DNA of 64,000 nucleotides from Hyphomicrobiales bacterium (GTDB lineage Bacteria; Pseudomonadota; Alphaproteobacteria; Rhizobiales; Rhizobiaceae). The notes under the pieces are model-generated. The model searched no databases. It was not told where the DNA came from and was given only the letters and a program-made list of their open reading frames with translations. Where the stretch lies: contig UBJO01000003.1 of NCBI GenBank assembly GCA_900465665.1, positions 1 through 64,000 of the forward strand, written 5' to 3'. Of the stretch, positions 53,812 to 62,638 are shown piece after piece (within the stretch, counting starts at the first letter, position 1; each line of letters starts with the position of its first letter). Made by a program: the position numbers and the translations under genes.

Positions 53812-56800
53812 TGTGTTCCACCTTTTCGTCGAAGCGGTGCAGGAAGGCCATGAAGCCGTTCAGGTCGAAGGCGGCGACATAGGATCGAAGGTCCTCGGTA
53901 AATGGCTGATTTGCCTCCACCTTGGCAAGGTCGGCGAGCTTTGCCTCGATGCCCCTGATATAGCCGATCTCGCCGAGACGCAGCAGTTCCTGCACATGCG
54001 CATCGCCGGGGCTCTGCAAGATCTGCTCAGTCTTCTTTGGCGTCGCGGGGGCGGCTTCGGCGTAGAGCCATTTCAGGCCGAGGTGCAGCGCGAGCTTGTC
54101 GCGCAGGCGGCGGATGTCGACCGGCTTGCCGATCGCGTCATTGTGGCTGTCGTCGCTGTCGCCATGGGCGGCGGCGTCGCCGATATTGGCAGACAGCATG
54201 ACGATGGGCGCGGTCTGGCCGGCTTCGCGCAGGCGCGAGACGAGCTGCCAGCCGTTCATGCCCGGCATCAGGATGTCGACGAGAAAGAGATCGGGCTGGA
54301 TGCCTTCGATCAGCGTCAGGCAATCCGTGCCGCTTGCCGCCGTCAGCACGACGAAATCCAGCGGCACCAGGATCTCGCGCATCATCTCGCGGTGGTCCTC
54401 GTTGTCGTCGACGACGACGATGGTGCGGCGCGGGCCGTCATAGCTGACGATCTTCTTTTCCTGCGGCGGCGCGGCCATCTCGCGCAGCACGGCCGAGAGC
54501 ATCAGGCGCACGCGGAAGGTCGAGCCCTTGTCCTTTTCGCTGGTCACGGAGATTTCGCCGCCGAGCGTGTTGGTCAGAAGCTGGGTGATCGTCAGGCCGA
54601 GGCCGAGGCCGGGCATGGGGCGGATGCTGTCGGCCTCGCCGCGCTGGAATGGCTCGTAGATGCGGCTCAGGTCCTTCTCGGCGATGCCGCGACCGGTGTC
54701 CGTCACGGTGAAGGTCGCGACCTGGCTGCGATAGGCGACATCGAAAGTGACGGTGCCCTCGTCGGTGAACTTGATGGCGTTGGAAAGGAGATTGACGAGG
54801 ATCTGGCGCAGGCGTTTTTCGTCGGTCCGCACGAACTGGGGCAGGGCAGGCGCGCGCTGGTGGTTGAAGGTCAAACCCTTGGCGAGCGCCTGCGGGCGGA
54901 ACATGTCGACGATCTGGTCGAGGAAATCCTGGATGTTGATCTCGTTGGAATAGACCTGCAGGCGGCCCGCCTCGATCTTCGAGATATCGAGCAGGCCGTC
55001 GATGAGGCCGGAGAGATGTTCGGCCGAGCGGCGGATGACCTTGATCGACGACTGGCGTGGCGTCGGGATGGTCTCGTCGCGCTCCAGGATCTGGGCGTAG
55101 CCGAGCACGGCGTTGAGCGGCGTGCGCAGCTCGTGGCTGAGGCCGACGACATAGCGGCTCTTGGCGCGGTTGGCGGCCTCGGCGGTCTCCTTGGCGGCCT
55201 GGAGTGCGGCATCCGTCTTCTTGTGAGCGGCGATTTCCTTGAGGAGCAGCGTGTTCTGGCGCGAGGATTCCTCCTCGGCGACGACGCGGCTGTCATGGGC
55301 GAGCACATAGAACCAGCAGACGACGCCGGCGATAACGGCGAAGACGAAGAAGACGATAAGGATCGTGCCGTTGACGACCTCGGCGGTTGCCGGCGAGGCC
55401 GAGGAGACCTGATGCGCGATCATCGCCAGGATGGCGCCGACGGCGGTCAGCGCCAGAATGACGGCGATGCCGTAGCGGCCAAGGCGCGTGGTCAGCTTCT
55501 GGACGATGGTTTCGGGCAGCACCGCTTTGGCGACATAGCCGACCTGCGCGTTCAGATGCGCATTGGGCTTGCACATGTCGTGGCAGCGGCTGTCGAGCGA
55601 ACAGCAGAGCGAGCAGATCGGCGCGGCATAGGCGGGACACCAGGCCATGTCCTCCGGCTCGAAGGGATGTTCGCAGACCGAACAGGTGATGTTCGTCAGG
55701 TTCTTCCAGCTCTGGCGCGGCTTGCGGGCGAGGTAGAACTTGCCCTTCGTGGCCCAGGCGATCGCGGGCGAGGCGATCAGGGCGACAATGAGGGTGATGT
55801 AGGGCGCGAGCGATGCGGCGATCGTGCCGAAGGCGCCGAAATGGGCGATGAGCGCGATGGTCGCCGACAGCGTCATGGCGCCGAGGCCGACGGGGTTGAT
55901 GTCGTAGAGATGGGCGCGCTTGAATTCGATGCCTGGAGGGGCAAGACCGAGCGGCTTGTTGATGAAGAGATCGGCCGAAATGGTGCAGAGCCAGGCCATG
56001 GCGATGATCGAGAAGATGCCGAGCGTTTCCTCAAGCAGCCGGTAGATGCCTAGCTCCATCAGCAGCAGCGCGATCGCCACGTTGAACACCAGCCAGATGA
56101 CGCGGCCGGGGTGGCTGTGGGTCAAGCGGGAGAAGAAATTCGACCAGGCGAGCGACCCGGCATAGGCGTTCATCACGTTGATCTTAAGCTGCGAGACCAT
56201 AACGAAGGCGGCCATCAAGAGCAGCGCGGCGTTGTGCCAGGGAATCATGTAGCCGAAGGCGGTCAGATACATCTGCGCCGGATCGGCGGCGCGGTCTGCG
56301 GGAACACCTGAAGCAAAAGTGAGCACGACGAGGAAGGAGCCGGCCAGCAGCTTCGGCGCGCCGATGATGACCCAGCCGGGACCGGCGAGGAAGACGGCGA
56401 GGCGGTGGCGCCACTTGGTCTGCTTTTCCGGAGGGAGGAAGCGCAGAAAGTCGGCCTGTTCGCCGATCTGGGACATCAGCGCCAGGATGACGGCGGAGGC
56501 CGCGCCGAATTCGACGAGATCGAAGGGGGCGACGGTGCCGGGTGGGCCAGAGGCATGGCGGATGCCGGAGAAAGCACGCCAGAGGTCGAACTTTTCCCAA
56601 TCCATCACGGCGATGAAGAGGAAGGGCAGGATGTTGAGGACGATCCAGAAGGGCTGCGTCAGAAGCTGGAAGCGGCTGATCAGCCGGACGCCGTGGGTGA
56701 CGAGCGGGATGACCATGACGGCGCTGATGATGTAGCCGATCCAGAGCGGAATGCCCAAGGTCAGCTCCAGCGCGCCGGACATGATCGACGCCTCGATCGC

Positions 56801-57190
56801 AAACAGCATGAAGGTGAAGCTGGCGTAGATCAGCGAGGTGATGGTCGAGCCGATATAGCCGAAGCTGGCGCCACGGGTCAGAAGGTCGATATCGACGCCG
56901 TGGCGGATGGCATAGCGGCTGATCGGCAGGCCGATAGCGAGCATGGCGATCGAGGCGACGATGATGGCGTAGAAGGCGTTGGTGGTGCCGTAGGAGAGCG
57001 TGATGGCGCCGCCGATCGCCTCCAGCGCCAGAAAGGAGATGGCGCCGATCGCGGTTTGCGAGATGCGCTGCGAGGAGAATTGCCGGGCGCTCTTGGCGGT
57101 GAAGCGCAGCGCATAGTCTTCCAGCGTCTGGTTGGCGACCCAGCGATTGTATTCGCGCCTGACCGGAATAATGCGTTGCCGCGCTGCCAT
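53804..57190 (-). CDS. NCS1 permease-like membrane domain fused to a hybrid histidine kinase with receiver
   Basis: A 1,128-residue fusion. Residues about 5-490 form a polytopic domain of roughly twelve helices resembling purine/cytosine permeases (NRWVANQTLEDYALRF, RGASFGYIGSTITSLIY). A cysteine-rich stretch (about 501-546) has CSVC and later C, C-x2-CC and C-x3-C spacing. Two further helices lie near 573-633. The kinase has the H-box SHELRTPLNAVLGYA (His near 684), N-box NLLSNAIKF and GLGLGLTITQLL; the receiver has VVVDDNEDHREMM and FLVDILMPGMNGW (Asp near 968). A helical tail of about 100 residues ends it. The start is uncertain: ATGs 33 and 93 bases earlier exist, and none has a strong ribosome site. 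It is divergent from urtA. Confidence 0.85.
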   Translation of the reverse strand: MAARQRIIPVRREYNRWVANQTLEDYALRFTAKSARQFSSQRISQTAIGAISFLALEAIGGAITLSYGTTNAFYAIIVASIAMLAIGLPISRYAIRHGVDIDLLTRGASFGYIGSTITSLIYASFTFMLFAIEASIMSGALELTLGIPLWIGYIISAVMVIPLVTHGVRLISRFQLLTQPFWIVLNILPFLFIAVMDWEKFDLWRAFSGIRHASGPPGTVAPFDLVEFGAASAVILALMSQIGEQADFLRFLPPEKQTKWRHRLAVFLAGPGWVIIGAPKLLAGSFLVVLTFASGVPADRAADPAQMYLTAFGYMIPWHNAALLLMAAFVMVSQLKINVMNAYAGSLAWSNFFSRLTHSHPGRVIWLVFNVAIALLLMELGIYRLLEETLGIFSIIAMAWLCTISADLFINKPLGLAPPGIEFKRAHLYDINPVGLGAMTLSATIALIAHFGAFGTIAASLAPYITLIVALIASPAIAWATKGKFYLARKPRQSWKNLTNITCSVCEHPFEPEDMAWCPAYAAPICSLCCSLDSRCHDMCKPNAHLNAQVGYVAKAVLPETIVQKLTTRLGRYGIAVILALTAVGAILAMIAHQVSSASPATAEVVNGTILIVFFVFAVIAGVVCWFYVLAHDSRVVAEEESSRQNTLLLKEIAAHKKTDAALQAAKETAEAANRAKSRYVVGLSHELRTPLNAVLGYAQILERDETIPTPRQSSIKVIRRSAEHLSGLIDGLLDISKIEAGRLQVYSNEINIQDFLDQIVDMFRPQALAKGLTFNHQRAPALPQFVRTDEKRLRQILVNLLSNAIKFTDEGTVTFDVAYRSQVATFTVTDTGRGIAEKDLSRIYEPFQRGEADSIRPMPGLGLGLTITQLLTNTLGGEISVTSEKDKGSTFRVRLMLSAVLREMAAPPQEKKIVSYDGPRRTIVVVDDNEDHREMMREILVPLDFVVLTAASGTDCLTLIEGIQPDLFLVDILMPGMNGWQLVSRLREAGQTAPIVMLSANIGDAAAHGDSDDSHNDAIGKPVDIRRLRDKLALHLGLKWLYAEAAPATPKKTEQILQSPGDAHVQELLRLGEIGYIRGIEAKLADLAKVEANQPFTEDLRSYVAAFDLNGFMAFLHRFDEKVEHIG

Positions 57191-57308
57191 GCCCGTAATC
57201 GGCCCTTTCGTTCCCCTTGTCATGCGTTCGTAACATGGAACAGTGCGGGGCTTAAGAGTGCGGTGCAACGCAAAACTGCACATTTCGCCCCGTCACCTAC
57301 GTCATTTC

Positions 57309-57318
57309 GCGTATACGC
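57309..57318. promoter_or_regulatory. Palindrome in the kinase-urtA divergent promoter region
   Basis: GCGTATACGC is a perfect 10-base palindrome roughly midway in the 217-base gap. It is a candidate operator for the LuxR-type regulator or another factor. No sigma-54 promoter could be recognised with confidence. Confidence 0.35.
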
Positions 57319-57407
57319 TTTCGCAGTGCAGCACCGGATAGTCCCTTAAGCAACAGTTAATCGCCGTTTCAGGCCTGTTGTCGGAACAAGAAGAGGGGAT
57401 CAACCAG

Positions 57408-58700
57408 ATGAATCTGCGATCATATGTTTCCGGTGCCGTGCTCGGCGCCGTCATGTCGGCCACGGCCGCATTCCATGGAGCCGTTGCGGCTGACGACACC
57501 ATCAAGGTCGGCGTTCTGCATTCGCTGTCCGGCACGATGGCGATCTCCGAAACGACGCTGAAAGACGCCATGCTGATGCTCATCGACGAGCAGAACAAGA
57601 AGGGCGGCCTTCTCGGCAAGAAGCTCGAGGCCGTCGTCGTCGATCCGGCTTCCGACTGGCCGCTGTTTGCCGAAAAGGCACGCGAGCTGATCGAAAAGGA
57701 CAAGGTCGCGGCCGTCTTCGGTTGCTGGACGTCCTCGTCGCGCAAGTCGGTCCTGCCGGTTTTCGAAGAGCTCAACTCCATCCTGTTCTACCCGGTTCAG
57801 TATGAAGGCGAAGAATCCTCGCGCAACATCTTCTACACGGGTGCTGCTCCGAACCAGCAGGCAATCCCGGCTGTCGATTACCTGATGGAAAAGGAAGGCG
57901 TTAAGCGCTTCGTTCTGGAAGGTACCGACTACGTCTATCCGCGCACGACCAACAAAATCCTGGAAGCCTACCTGATCTCGAAGGGCATTCCGAAGGAAGA
58001 CATCATCGTCAACTACACGCCGTTCGGCTTCTCCGACTGGCAGACGGAAGTCTCCAAGATCAAGGAATTCGGTGGCGCGGGCAAGAAGACCGCCGTCGTC
58101 TCCACGATCAACGGTGACGCCAACGTTCCGTTCTACAAGGAACTCGGCAACCAGGGCGTCAAGGCAACCGATATCCCTGTTGTCGCCTTCTCGGTCGGCG
58201 AAGAAGAGCTTGCCGGTCTCGACACCAAGCCGCTGGTCGGCCACCTCGCTGCCTGGAACTACTTCGAGTCGGTCGAAAGCCCGGCCAACAAGAAGTTCAT
58301 CAAGGAATGGCATGCCTACACCAAGAACGACAAGCGCGTGACCAACGACCCGATGGAAGCTGCCTATATCGGCTTCAACGCATGGGTTAAGGCGGTCCAG
58401 GCTGCCGGCACGACCGACACGGACAAGGTTCTCGACACGATCATCGGCACCACTGTTCCGAACCTGTCGGGCGGCTACGCCACCGTCATGCCGAACCACC
58501 ACATCACCAAGCCGGTGCTGATCGGTGAAATCCAGGCGAACGGCCAGTTCGAAATCGTCCAGCAGACCCCTGCTGTCGTCGGCGACGAATGGTCCGACTT
58601 CCTGCCTGACTCCAAGGACCTGATCTCCGATTGGCGCAAGCCCATGAACTGCGGAAACTTCAACGTTGCCACGGGCAAGTGCGGCGGCAAGGGCTCCTGA
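57408..58700 (+). CDS. urtA: Urea ABC transporter substrate-binding protein UrtA
   Basis: A periplasmic binding protein of 430 residues. The signal peptide ends around AAFHGAVA-ADDT. The sequence VGVLHSLSGTMAISETTLKD, WTSSSRKSVLPVFE and LFYPVQYEGEE are UrtA/AmiC-type features, and NGDANVPFYKEL and PNHHITKPV support urea rather than amino-acid binding. It has an AGAGGGG ribosome site. It heads urtABCDE and is divergent from the permease-kinase. A strong hairpin follows it, separating it from the permease genes. Confidence 0.94.
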   Translation: MNLRSYVSGAVLGAVMSATAAFHGAVAADDTIKVGVLHSLSGTMAISETTLKDAMLMLIDEQNKKGGLLGKKLEAVVVDPASDWPLFAEKARELIEKDKVAAVFGCWTSSSRKSVLPVFEELNSILFYPVQYEGEESSRNIFYTGAAPNQQAIPAVDYLMEKEGVKRFVLEGTDYVYPRTTNKILEAYLISKGIPKEDIIVNYTPFGFSDWQTEVSKIKEFGGAGKKTAVVSTINGDANVPFYKELGNQGVKATDIPVVAFSVGEEELAGLDTKPLVGHLAAWNYFESVESPANKKFIKEWHAYTKNDKRVTNDPMEAAYIGFNAWVKAVQAAGTTDTDKVLDTIIGTTVPNLSGGYATVMPNHHITKPVLIGEIQANGQFEIVQQTPAVVGDEWSDFLPDSKDLISDWRKPMNCGNFNVATGKCGGKGS

Positions 58701-58734
58701 GTGCTGACCACCCCGTCACTCTGACGCCTGAAGA

Positions 58735-58766
58735 CTTCCGCCCGGTCTCTCCTGTCCGGGCGGAAG
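58735..58766 (+). other. Perfect 11-bp hairpin between urtA and urtB
   Basis: CTTCCGCCCGG and CCGGGCGGAAG pair around a ten-base loop, about 35 bases after the urtA stop. No T-run follows. Such structures often stabilise binding-protein mRNA or partly terminate transcription, giving more binding protein than permease. Confidence 0.75.
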
Positions 58767-58895
58767 GTCCATCTCCGAAGCGCGGCCCTGAGGCTTCGGA
58801 CGGCACCGATCCACTCAGTGGAAGCAGCCGACCTAAGGGCCCCTGAATTTCCCCGATTGCGCCGGAAGGCCAACGATAACCGAGGCAGAAAGCCG

Positions 58896-60515
58896 ATGTA
58901 TCGCGCCATCAAGATTTTGCTTTTGACCTTGTGCCTGGCCCTGCCGGCATTCGCCACGGCGCTGAAGGCGCAGGAAGACATCCATGCGCTGGTCGACGCG
59001 CTCGGCGTCGGCGATTTCCCGGAGCGCGAGGTCGCCATCAAGGCGCTGGTCGCATCCGGCGATGCCCATGTCAGCCAGATCCTGCAGCAGCTCAGCGACG
59101 GCCAGCTTTACGTGAATTCGGAAAGCGGTGGCCCGGTTCTGCTTCAGGGCGGCACGGAGGACGAGCCGACATTTTCCGATCCGATCAGCGGCGAAGCCGT
59201 CGCCGATATCGACGCGGACTATATGTCCAAGGTCCGGATCAACAATTCGCTGCGTGGCGTCATTGCTTCGGCCATGAGCCAGCTGACGCTGCTGTCGCCT
59301 GATCGCGGCGCCCGCCTTGCGGCTGCCCAGGGGCTGCTGCGCGATGCCGATCCCGCCAATCTCGAACTTCTGAACTCCGCACTTGCCGCCGAGAAGGACG
59401 GCGAGGTCAAGGAGACGATGGAAGCCGCCCGCGCCGTCATGGTGCTGAAGAGCGATGTCGGCGCCGAGGACAAGAAGGCCGCCATCGATACGATCGCCGC
59501 CCGTGGCGGTCGCAACGCGCTGACTATTCTTACGACCGCGATGGCGACCGCGCCCGACGAGTTGAAGGGCGAGATCCAGACGCATATCAACACGATCAAC
59601 CGCAGCCTGGCGCTGTGGGACGTGGTGCAGAACGTCTGGTACGGCCTGTCGCTAGGCTCGGTGCTGCTGCTTGCCGCCATCGGCCTTGCCATCACCTTCG
59701 GCGTCATGGGCGTCATCAACATGGCGCATGGCGAGATGGTGATGATCGGCGCCTACACGACCTATGTCGTGCAGCAGTATATCGCCTCGACCTTCCCCGG
59801 CCTCGAAGTCTATTCGCTGGCCTTCGCCGTACCCGCCGCCTTCCTCTTCACCGGCTTCGTCGGCCTCGTCATCGAGCGCACCGTGATCCGCTATCTCTAT
59901 GGACGTCCGCTGGAAACGCTGCTTGCAACCTGGGGCGTGTCGCTCATCCTGCAGCAGGCCGTGCGCTCGATCTTTGGGCCGACCAACCGCGAAGTGCGCA
60001 ATCCGAGCTGGATGTCGGGCGCGTTCGAACTCGGCGGCCTGTCGATCACCTGGAACCGCCTGTGGATCATCGTCTTCTCGATGGCCGTGTTCGTGACGCT
60101 GCTCATGCTTCTCAAGCGTTCCGCCTTCGGCCTGCAGATGCGCGCCGTCACGCAGAACCGGCGCATGGCGTCGTCGATGGGTATCCGCACCGGCTGGGTC
60201 GATGCCTTCACCTTCGCGCTCGGCTCCGGCATCGCCGGCATGGCGGGCGTGGCGCTCAGCCAGATCGACAACGTCTCGCCCAATCTCGGCCAGAGCTACA
60301 TCATCGACAGCTTCATGGTCGTGGTGTTCGGCGGCGTCGGCAATCTGTGGGGCACGCTGGTGGGCGCGCTGTCGCTCGGCGTCGTCAACAAGTTCCTCGA
60401 GCCTTTCGCCGGCGCCGTGCTCGGCAAGATCCTGGTGCTCGTCCTCATCATTCTCTTCATCCAGAAGCGGCCGCGTGGGCTCTTCGCACTCAAAGGAAGG
60501 GCGGTGGAAGCATGA
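58896..60515 (+). CDS. urtB: Urea ABC transporter permease UrtB
   Basis: A 539-residue permease. It has a signal-like N-terminus and a periplasmic helical region of about 220 residues before the LivH-like core. That extension (DIHALVDALGVGDFPEREVA and later Ala-rich helical repeats) is characteristic of UrtB. The core has GVMGVINMAHGEMVMIGAYT and VFGGVGNLWGTLVGALSLG. The start ATG follows CGAGG. It overlaps urtC by four bases (ATGA). Confidence 0.94.
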   Translation: MYRAIKILLLTLCLALPAFATALKAQEDIHALVDALGVGDFPEREVAIKALVASGDAHVSQILQQLSDGQLYVNSESGGPVLLQGGTEDEPTFSDPISGEAVADIDADYMSKVRINNSLRGVIASAMSQLTLLSPDRGARLAAAQGLLRDADPANLELLNSALAAEKDGEVKETMEAARAVMVLKSDVGAEDKKAAIDTIAARGGRNALTILTTAMATAPDELKGEIQTHINTINRSLALWDVVQNVWYGLSLGSVLLLAAIGLAITFGVMGVINMAHGEMVMIGAYTTYVVQQYIASTFPGLEVYSLAFAVPAAFLFTGFVGLVIERTVIRYLYGRPLETLLATWGVSLILQQAVRSIFGPTNREVRNPSWMSGAFELGGLSITWNRLWIIVFSMAVFVTLLMLLKRSAFGLQMRAVTQNRRMASSMGIRTGWVDAFTFALGSGIAGMAGVALSQIDNVSPNLGQSYIIDSFMVVVFGGVGNLWGTLVGALSLGVVNKFLEPFAGAVLGKILVLVLIILFIQKRPRGLFALKGRAVEA

Positions 60516-61675
60516 TTACGGCCTTCCTTCTCCGGTCTCTCGATCGCAAGATCATCGTTGCGCTCATCATCCTGCTGGCGCTTGCCGTGCTGGTGCCAGT
60601 TCTGAACCTGATGACGCCGGCAACGAGCCCTGTGCATATCCCGACCTACATCATGTCGCTGTTCGGCAAGTATCTGACCTATGCGCTGCTGGCGCTGGCG
60701 CTCGATCTCGTCTGGGGTTTCTGCGGCATTCTCTCGCTCGGCCACGGCGCTTTCTTCGCGCTCGGCGGTTATGCGATGGGCATGTATCTGATGCGCCAGA
60801 TCGGCACGCGCGGCAGCTACGGCGACCCCATCCTTCCCGATTTCATGGTGTTCCTGAACTACAAGGAACTGCCGTGGTTCTGGCATGGGTTCGACCATTT
60901 CTGGTTCGCGGCGCTGATGGTGCTCGTCGTGCCCGGGCTGCTCGCCTTCGTCTTCGGCTGGTTCGCCTTCCGCTCGCGCGTCAACGGCGTCTATCTCTCG
61001 ATCATCACCCAGGCGATGACCTACGCGCTGCTGCTCGCCTTCTTCCGCAACGACATGGGCTTCGGCGGCAATAACGGCCTGACCGATTTCAAGGACATCA
61101 TCGGCTACAACATCCAGGCCGACGGCACGCGTGCGGCACTCTTCTCGGCCACCGCGATCCTGCTCGCACTGTCGCTGCTGATCGCGTCGGGCATCGTGCG
61201 CTCGAAGTTCGGCAAGGTGCTGGTCGGCGTGCGCGACGCGGAAAGCCGCACGCGCTTCCTCGGCTACCGCGTCGAGCACTTCAAGCTCTTCACCTTCGTC
61301 GTTTCGGCGATGATGGCGGGGATCGCCGGCGCGCTCTACGTGCCGCAGGTGGGCATCATCAACCCCGGCGAATTTGCCCCGGCCAACTCGATCGAAGTCG
61401 TCATCTGGACGGCGGTGGGCGGGCGCTCGACGCTGATCGGGCCGATCATCGGCGCGATCATGGTCAATGGCGGCAAGACGATCTTTACCGGCCTCTTCCC
61501 GGAATTCTGGCTCTTTGCGCTCGGCGGGCTGTTCGTCGCGGTGACGCTGTTCCTGCCCAAGGGCATCGTCGGCACGATCGGCCAGTATCTCGGCAAGCGC
61601 AAGCCATCCTCCAGCGACACGCCGCCCGCGAAACGCGAAGACGGTGTCGACGCCGAAATCCAGCCCGCGGAGTGA
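60512..61675 (+). CDS. urtC: Urea ABC transporter permease UrtC
   Basis: A 387-residue LivM-like permease. It has ALALDLVWGFCGILSLGHGA and the ESRTRFLGYRVEHFKLFTFV loop, plus the YVPQVGIINPGEFAPANSIE segment typical of UrtC. The start ATG overlaps the urtB stop (ATGA). The C-terminal tail is hydrophilic. Confidence 0.94.
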   Translation: MITAFLLRSLDRKIIVALIILLALAVLVPVLNLMTPATSPVHIPTYIMSLFGKYLTYALLALALDLVWGFCGILSLGHGAFFALGGYAMGMYLMRQIGTRGSYGDPILPDFMVFLNYKELPWFWHGFDHFWFAALMVLVVPGLLAFVFGWFAFRSRVNGVYLSIITQAMTYALLLAFFRNDMGFGGNNGLTDFKDIIGYNIQADGTRAALFSATAILLALSLLIASGIVRSKFGKVLVGVRDAESRTRFLGYRVEHFKLFTFVVSAMMAGIAGALYVPQVGIINPGEFAPANSIEVVIWTAVGGRSTLIGPIIGAIMVNGGKTIFTGLFPEFWLFALGGLFVAVTLFLPKGIVGTIGQYLGKRKPSSSDTPPAKREDGVDAEIQPAE

Positions 61676-61680
61676 GCGCC

Positions 61681-62436
61681 ATGATCCCTGACGTCAAACC
61701 CAACAGCGTTCTCTATCTCGACAACGTCTCCGTCTCCTTCGATGGCTTCAAGGCGCTGAATTCGCTGTCGATCGTCATCGAACCAGGCGAACTTCGCGCT
61801 ATCATCGGCCCGAACGGCGCCGGCAAGACGACGATGATGGACATCATTACCGGCAAGACGCGGCCGGACACTGGCCAGGTGTTCTTCAACGGCCAGACCG
61901 ACCTCACCAAGCTCGACGAAGCCGACATCGCCCAGCTCGGCATCGGCCGCAAGTTCCAGAAGCCGACGGTGTTCGAGAGCCACACGGTCTGGGACAATAT
62001 CGAGCTGGCGCTGAACCGCCGGCGTGGCGTGTTCTCGACGCTGTTCTACCGGCTGTCGAACGAGGACCGGTCGCGTATCGAGGAGATCCTGGCGACCGTT
62101 CGCCTGACGCACCGCCGCGACGACCTCGCCGCCAATCTCAGCCATGGGCAGAAGCAGTGGCTGGAGATCGGCATGCTCTTGGCACAGGAGCCGAAACTGT
62201 TGCTGGTCGACGAGCCGGTGGCCGGGATGACGGATGCGGAGACGGCGGAGACGGCGATTCTGCTCAAGGAGATCGCCAAGACGCGGTCGGTTGTGGTCGT
62301 CGAGCACGACATGGGCTTTATCCGCGATCTTGGGGTGAAGGTGACGTGCTTGGCTGAAGGCTCGGTTTTGGCCGAGGGGTCGATTGATTTTGTGAGTTCC
62401 GATCCGAAGGTGATCGAGAATTATCTGGGGCGGTGA
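61681..62436 (+). CDS. urtD: Urea ABC transporter ATPase UrtD
   Basis: A 251-residue ATPase. Walker A is IGPNGAGKTT, the signature NLSHGQKQWLEIG, and Walker B LLLVDEPVAGMT. The FQKPTVFESHTVWDNIELAL segment is typical of UrtD. I chose ATG, eight bases after GGAG; a GTG nine bases earlier overlaps the urtC stop and is an alternative. The interruption before urtE is a repeat element. Confidence 0.93.
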   Translation: MIPDVKPNSVLYLDNVSVSFDGFKALNSLSIVIEPGELRAIIGPNGAGKTTMMDIITGKTRPDTGQVFFNGQTDLTKLDEADIAQLGIGRKFQKPTVFESHTVWDNIELALNRRRGVFSTLFYRLSNEDRSRIEEILATVRLTHRRDDLAANLSHGQKQWLEIGMLLAQEPKLLLVDEPVAGMTDAETAETAILLKEIAKTRSVVVVEHDMGFIRDLGVKVTCLAEGSVLAEGSIDFVSSDPKVIENYLGR

Positions 62437-62456
62437 TGGGCGTTGAGTGTGTGATA

Positions 62457-62605
62457 CCCCCCTCTGCCCTGCCGGGCATCTCCCCCACAAGGGGGGAGAT
62501 CGACCCGTGGCGGGCGTCTCGTCAATCAATAGCCGTTGGAGCGAGCGGGTGCACCCAGCCAGTCTCCCCACCTGTGGGGGAGATGCCCAGCAGGGCAGAG
62601 GGGGG
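62457..62605. repeat. Nested palindromic intergenic element (RIME-like) between urtD and urtE
   Basis: The 149-base element has 33-base terminal inverted repeats (starting CCCCCCTCTGCCCTGCCGGG) that match with one mismatch. Each arm is itself partly palindromic: ATCTCCCCC-ACAA-GGGGGGAGAT on the left and TCTCCCCAC-C-TGTGGGGGAGA on the right. From memory, this resembles the rhizobial RIME-type mosaic elements that carry CTCTGCCCTGCCGGGCATCT. It splits the otherwise overlapping operon. Confidence 0.85.
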
Positions 62606-62638
62606 TGCCACAACCGTAAGCGATCATAGGGGAAAACC

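Noticed and set aside
53555-56053. An 832-codon open frame on the plus strand opposite the permease-kinase gene
   Set aside because: It is antisense to a protein with clear domains, has shadow composition (Arg/Asp/Gly/Ala-rich with no motifs) and no ribosome site. High GC keeps the opposite frame open.
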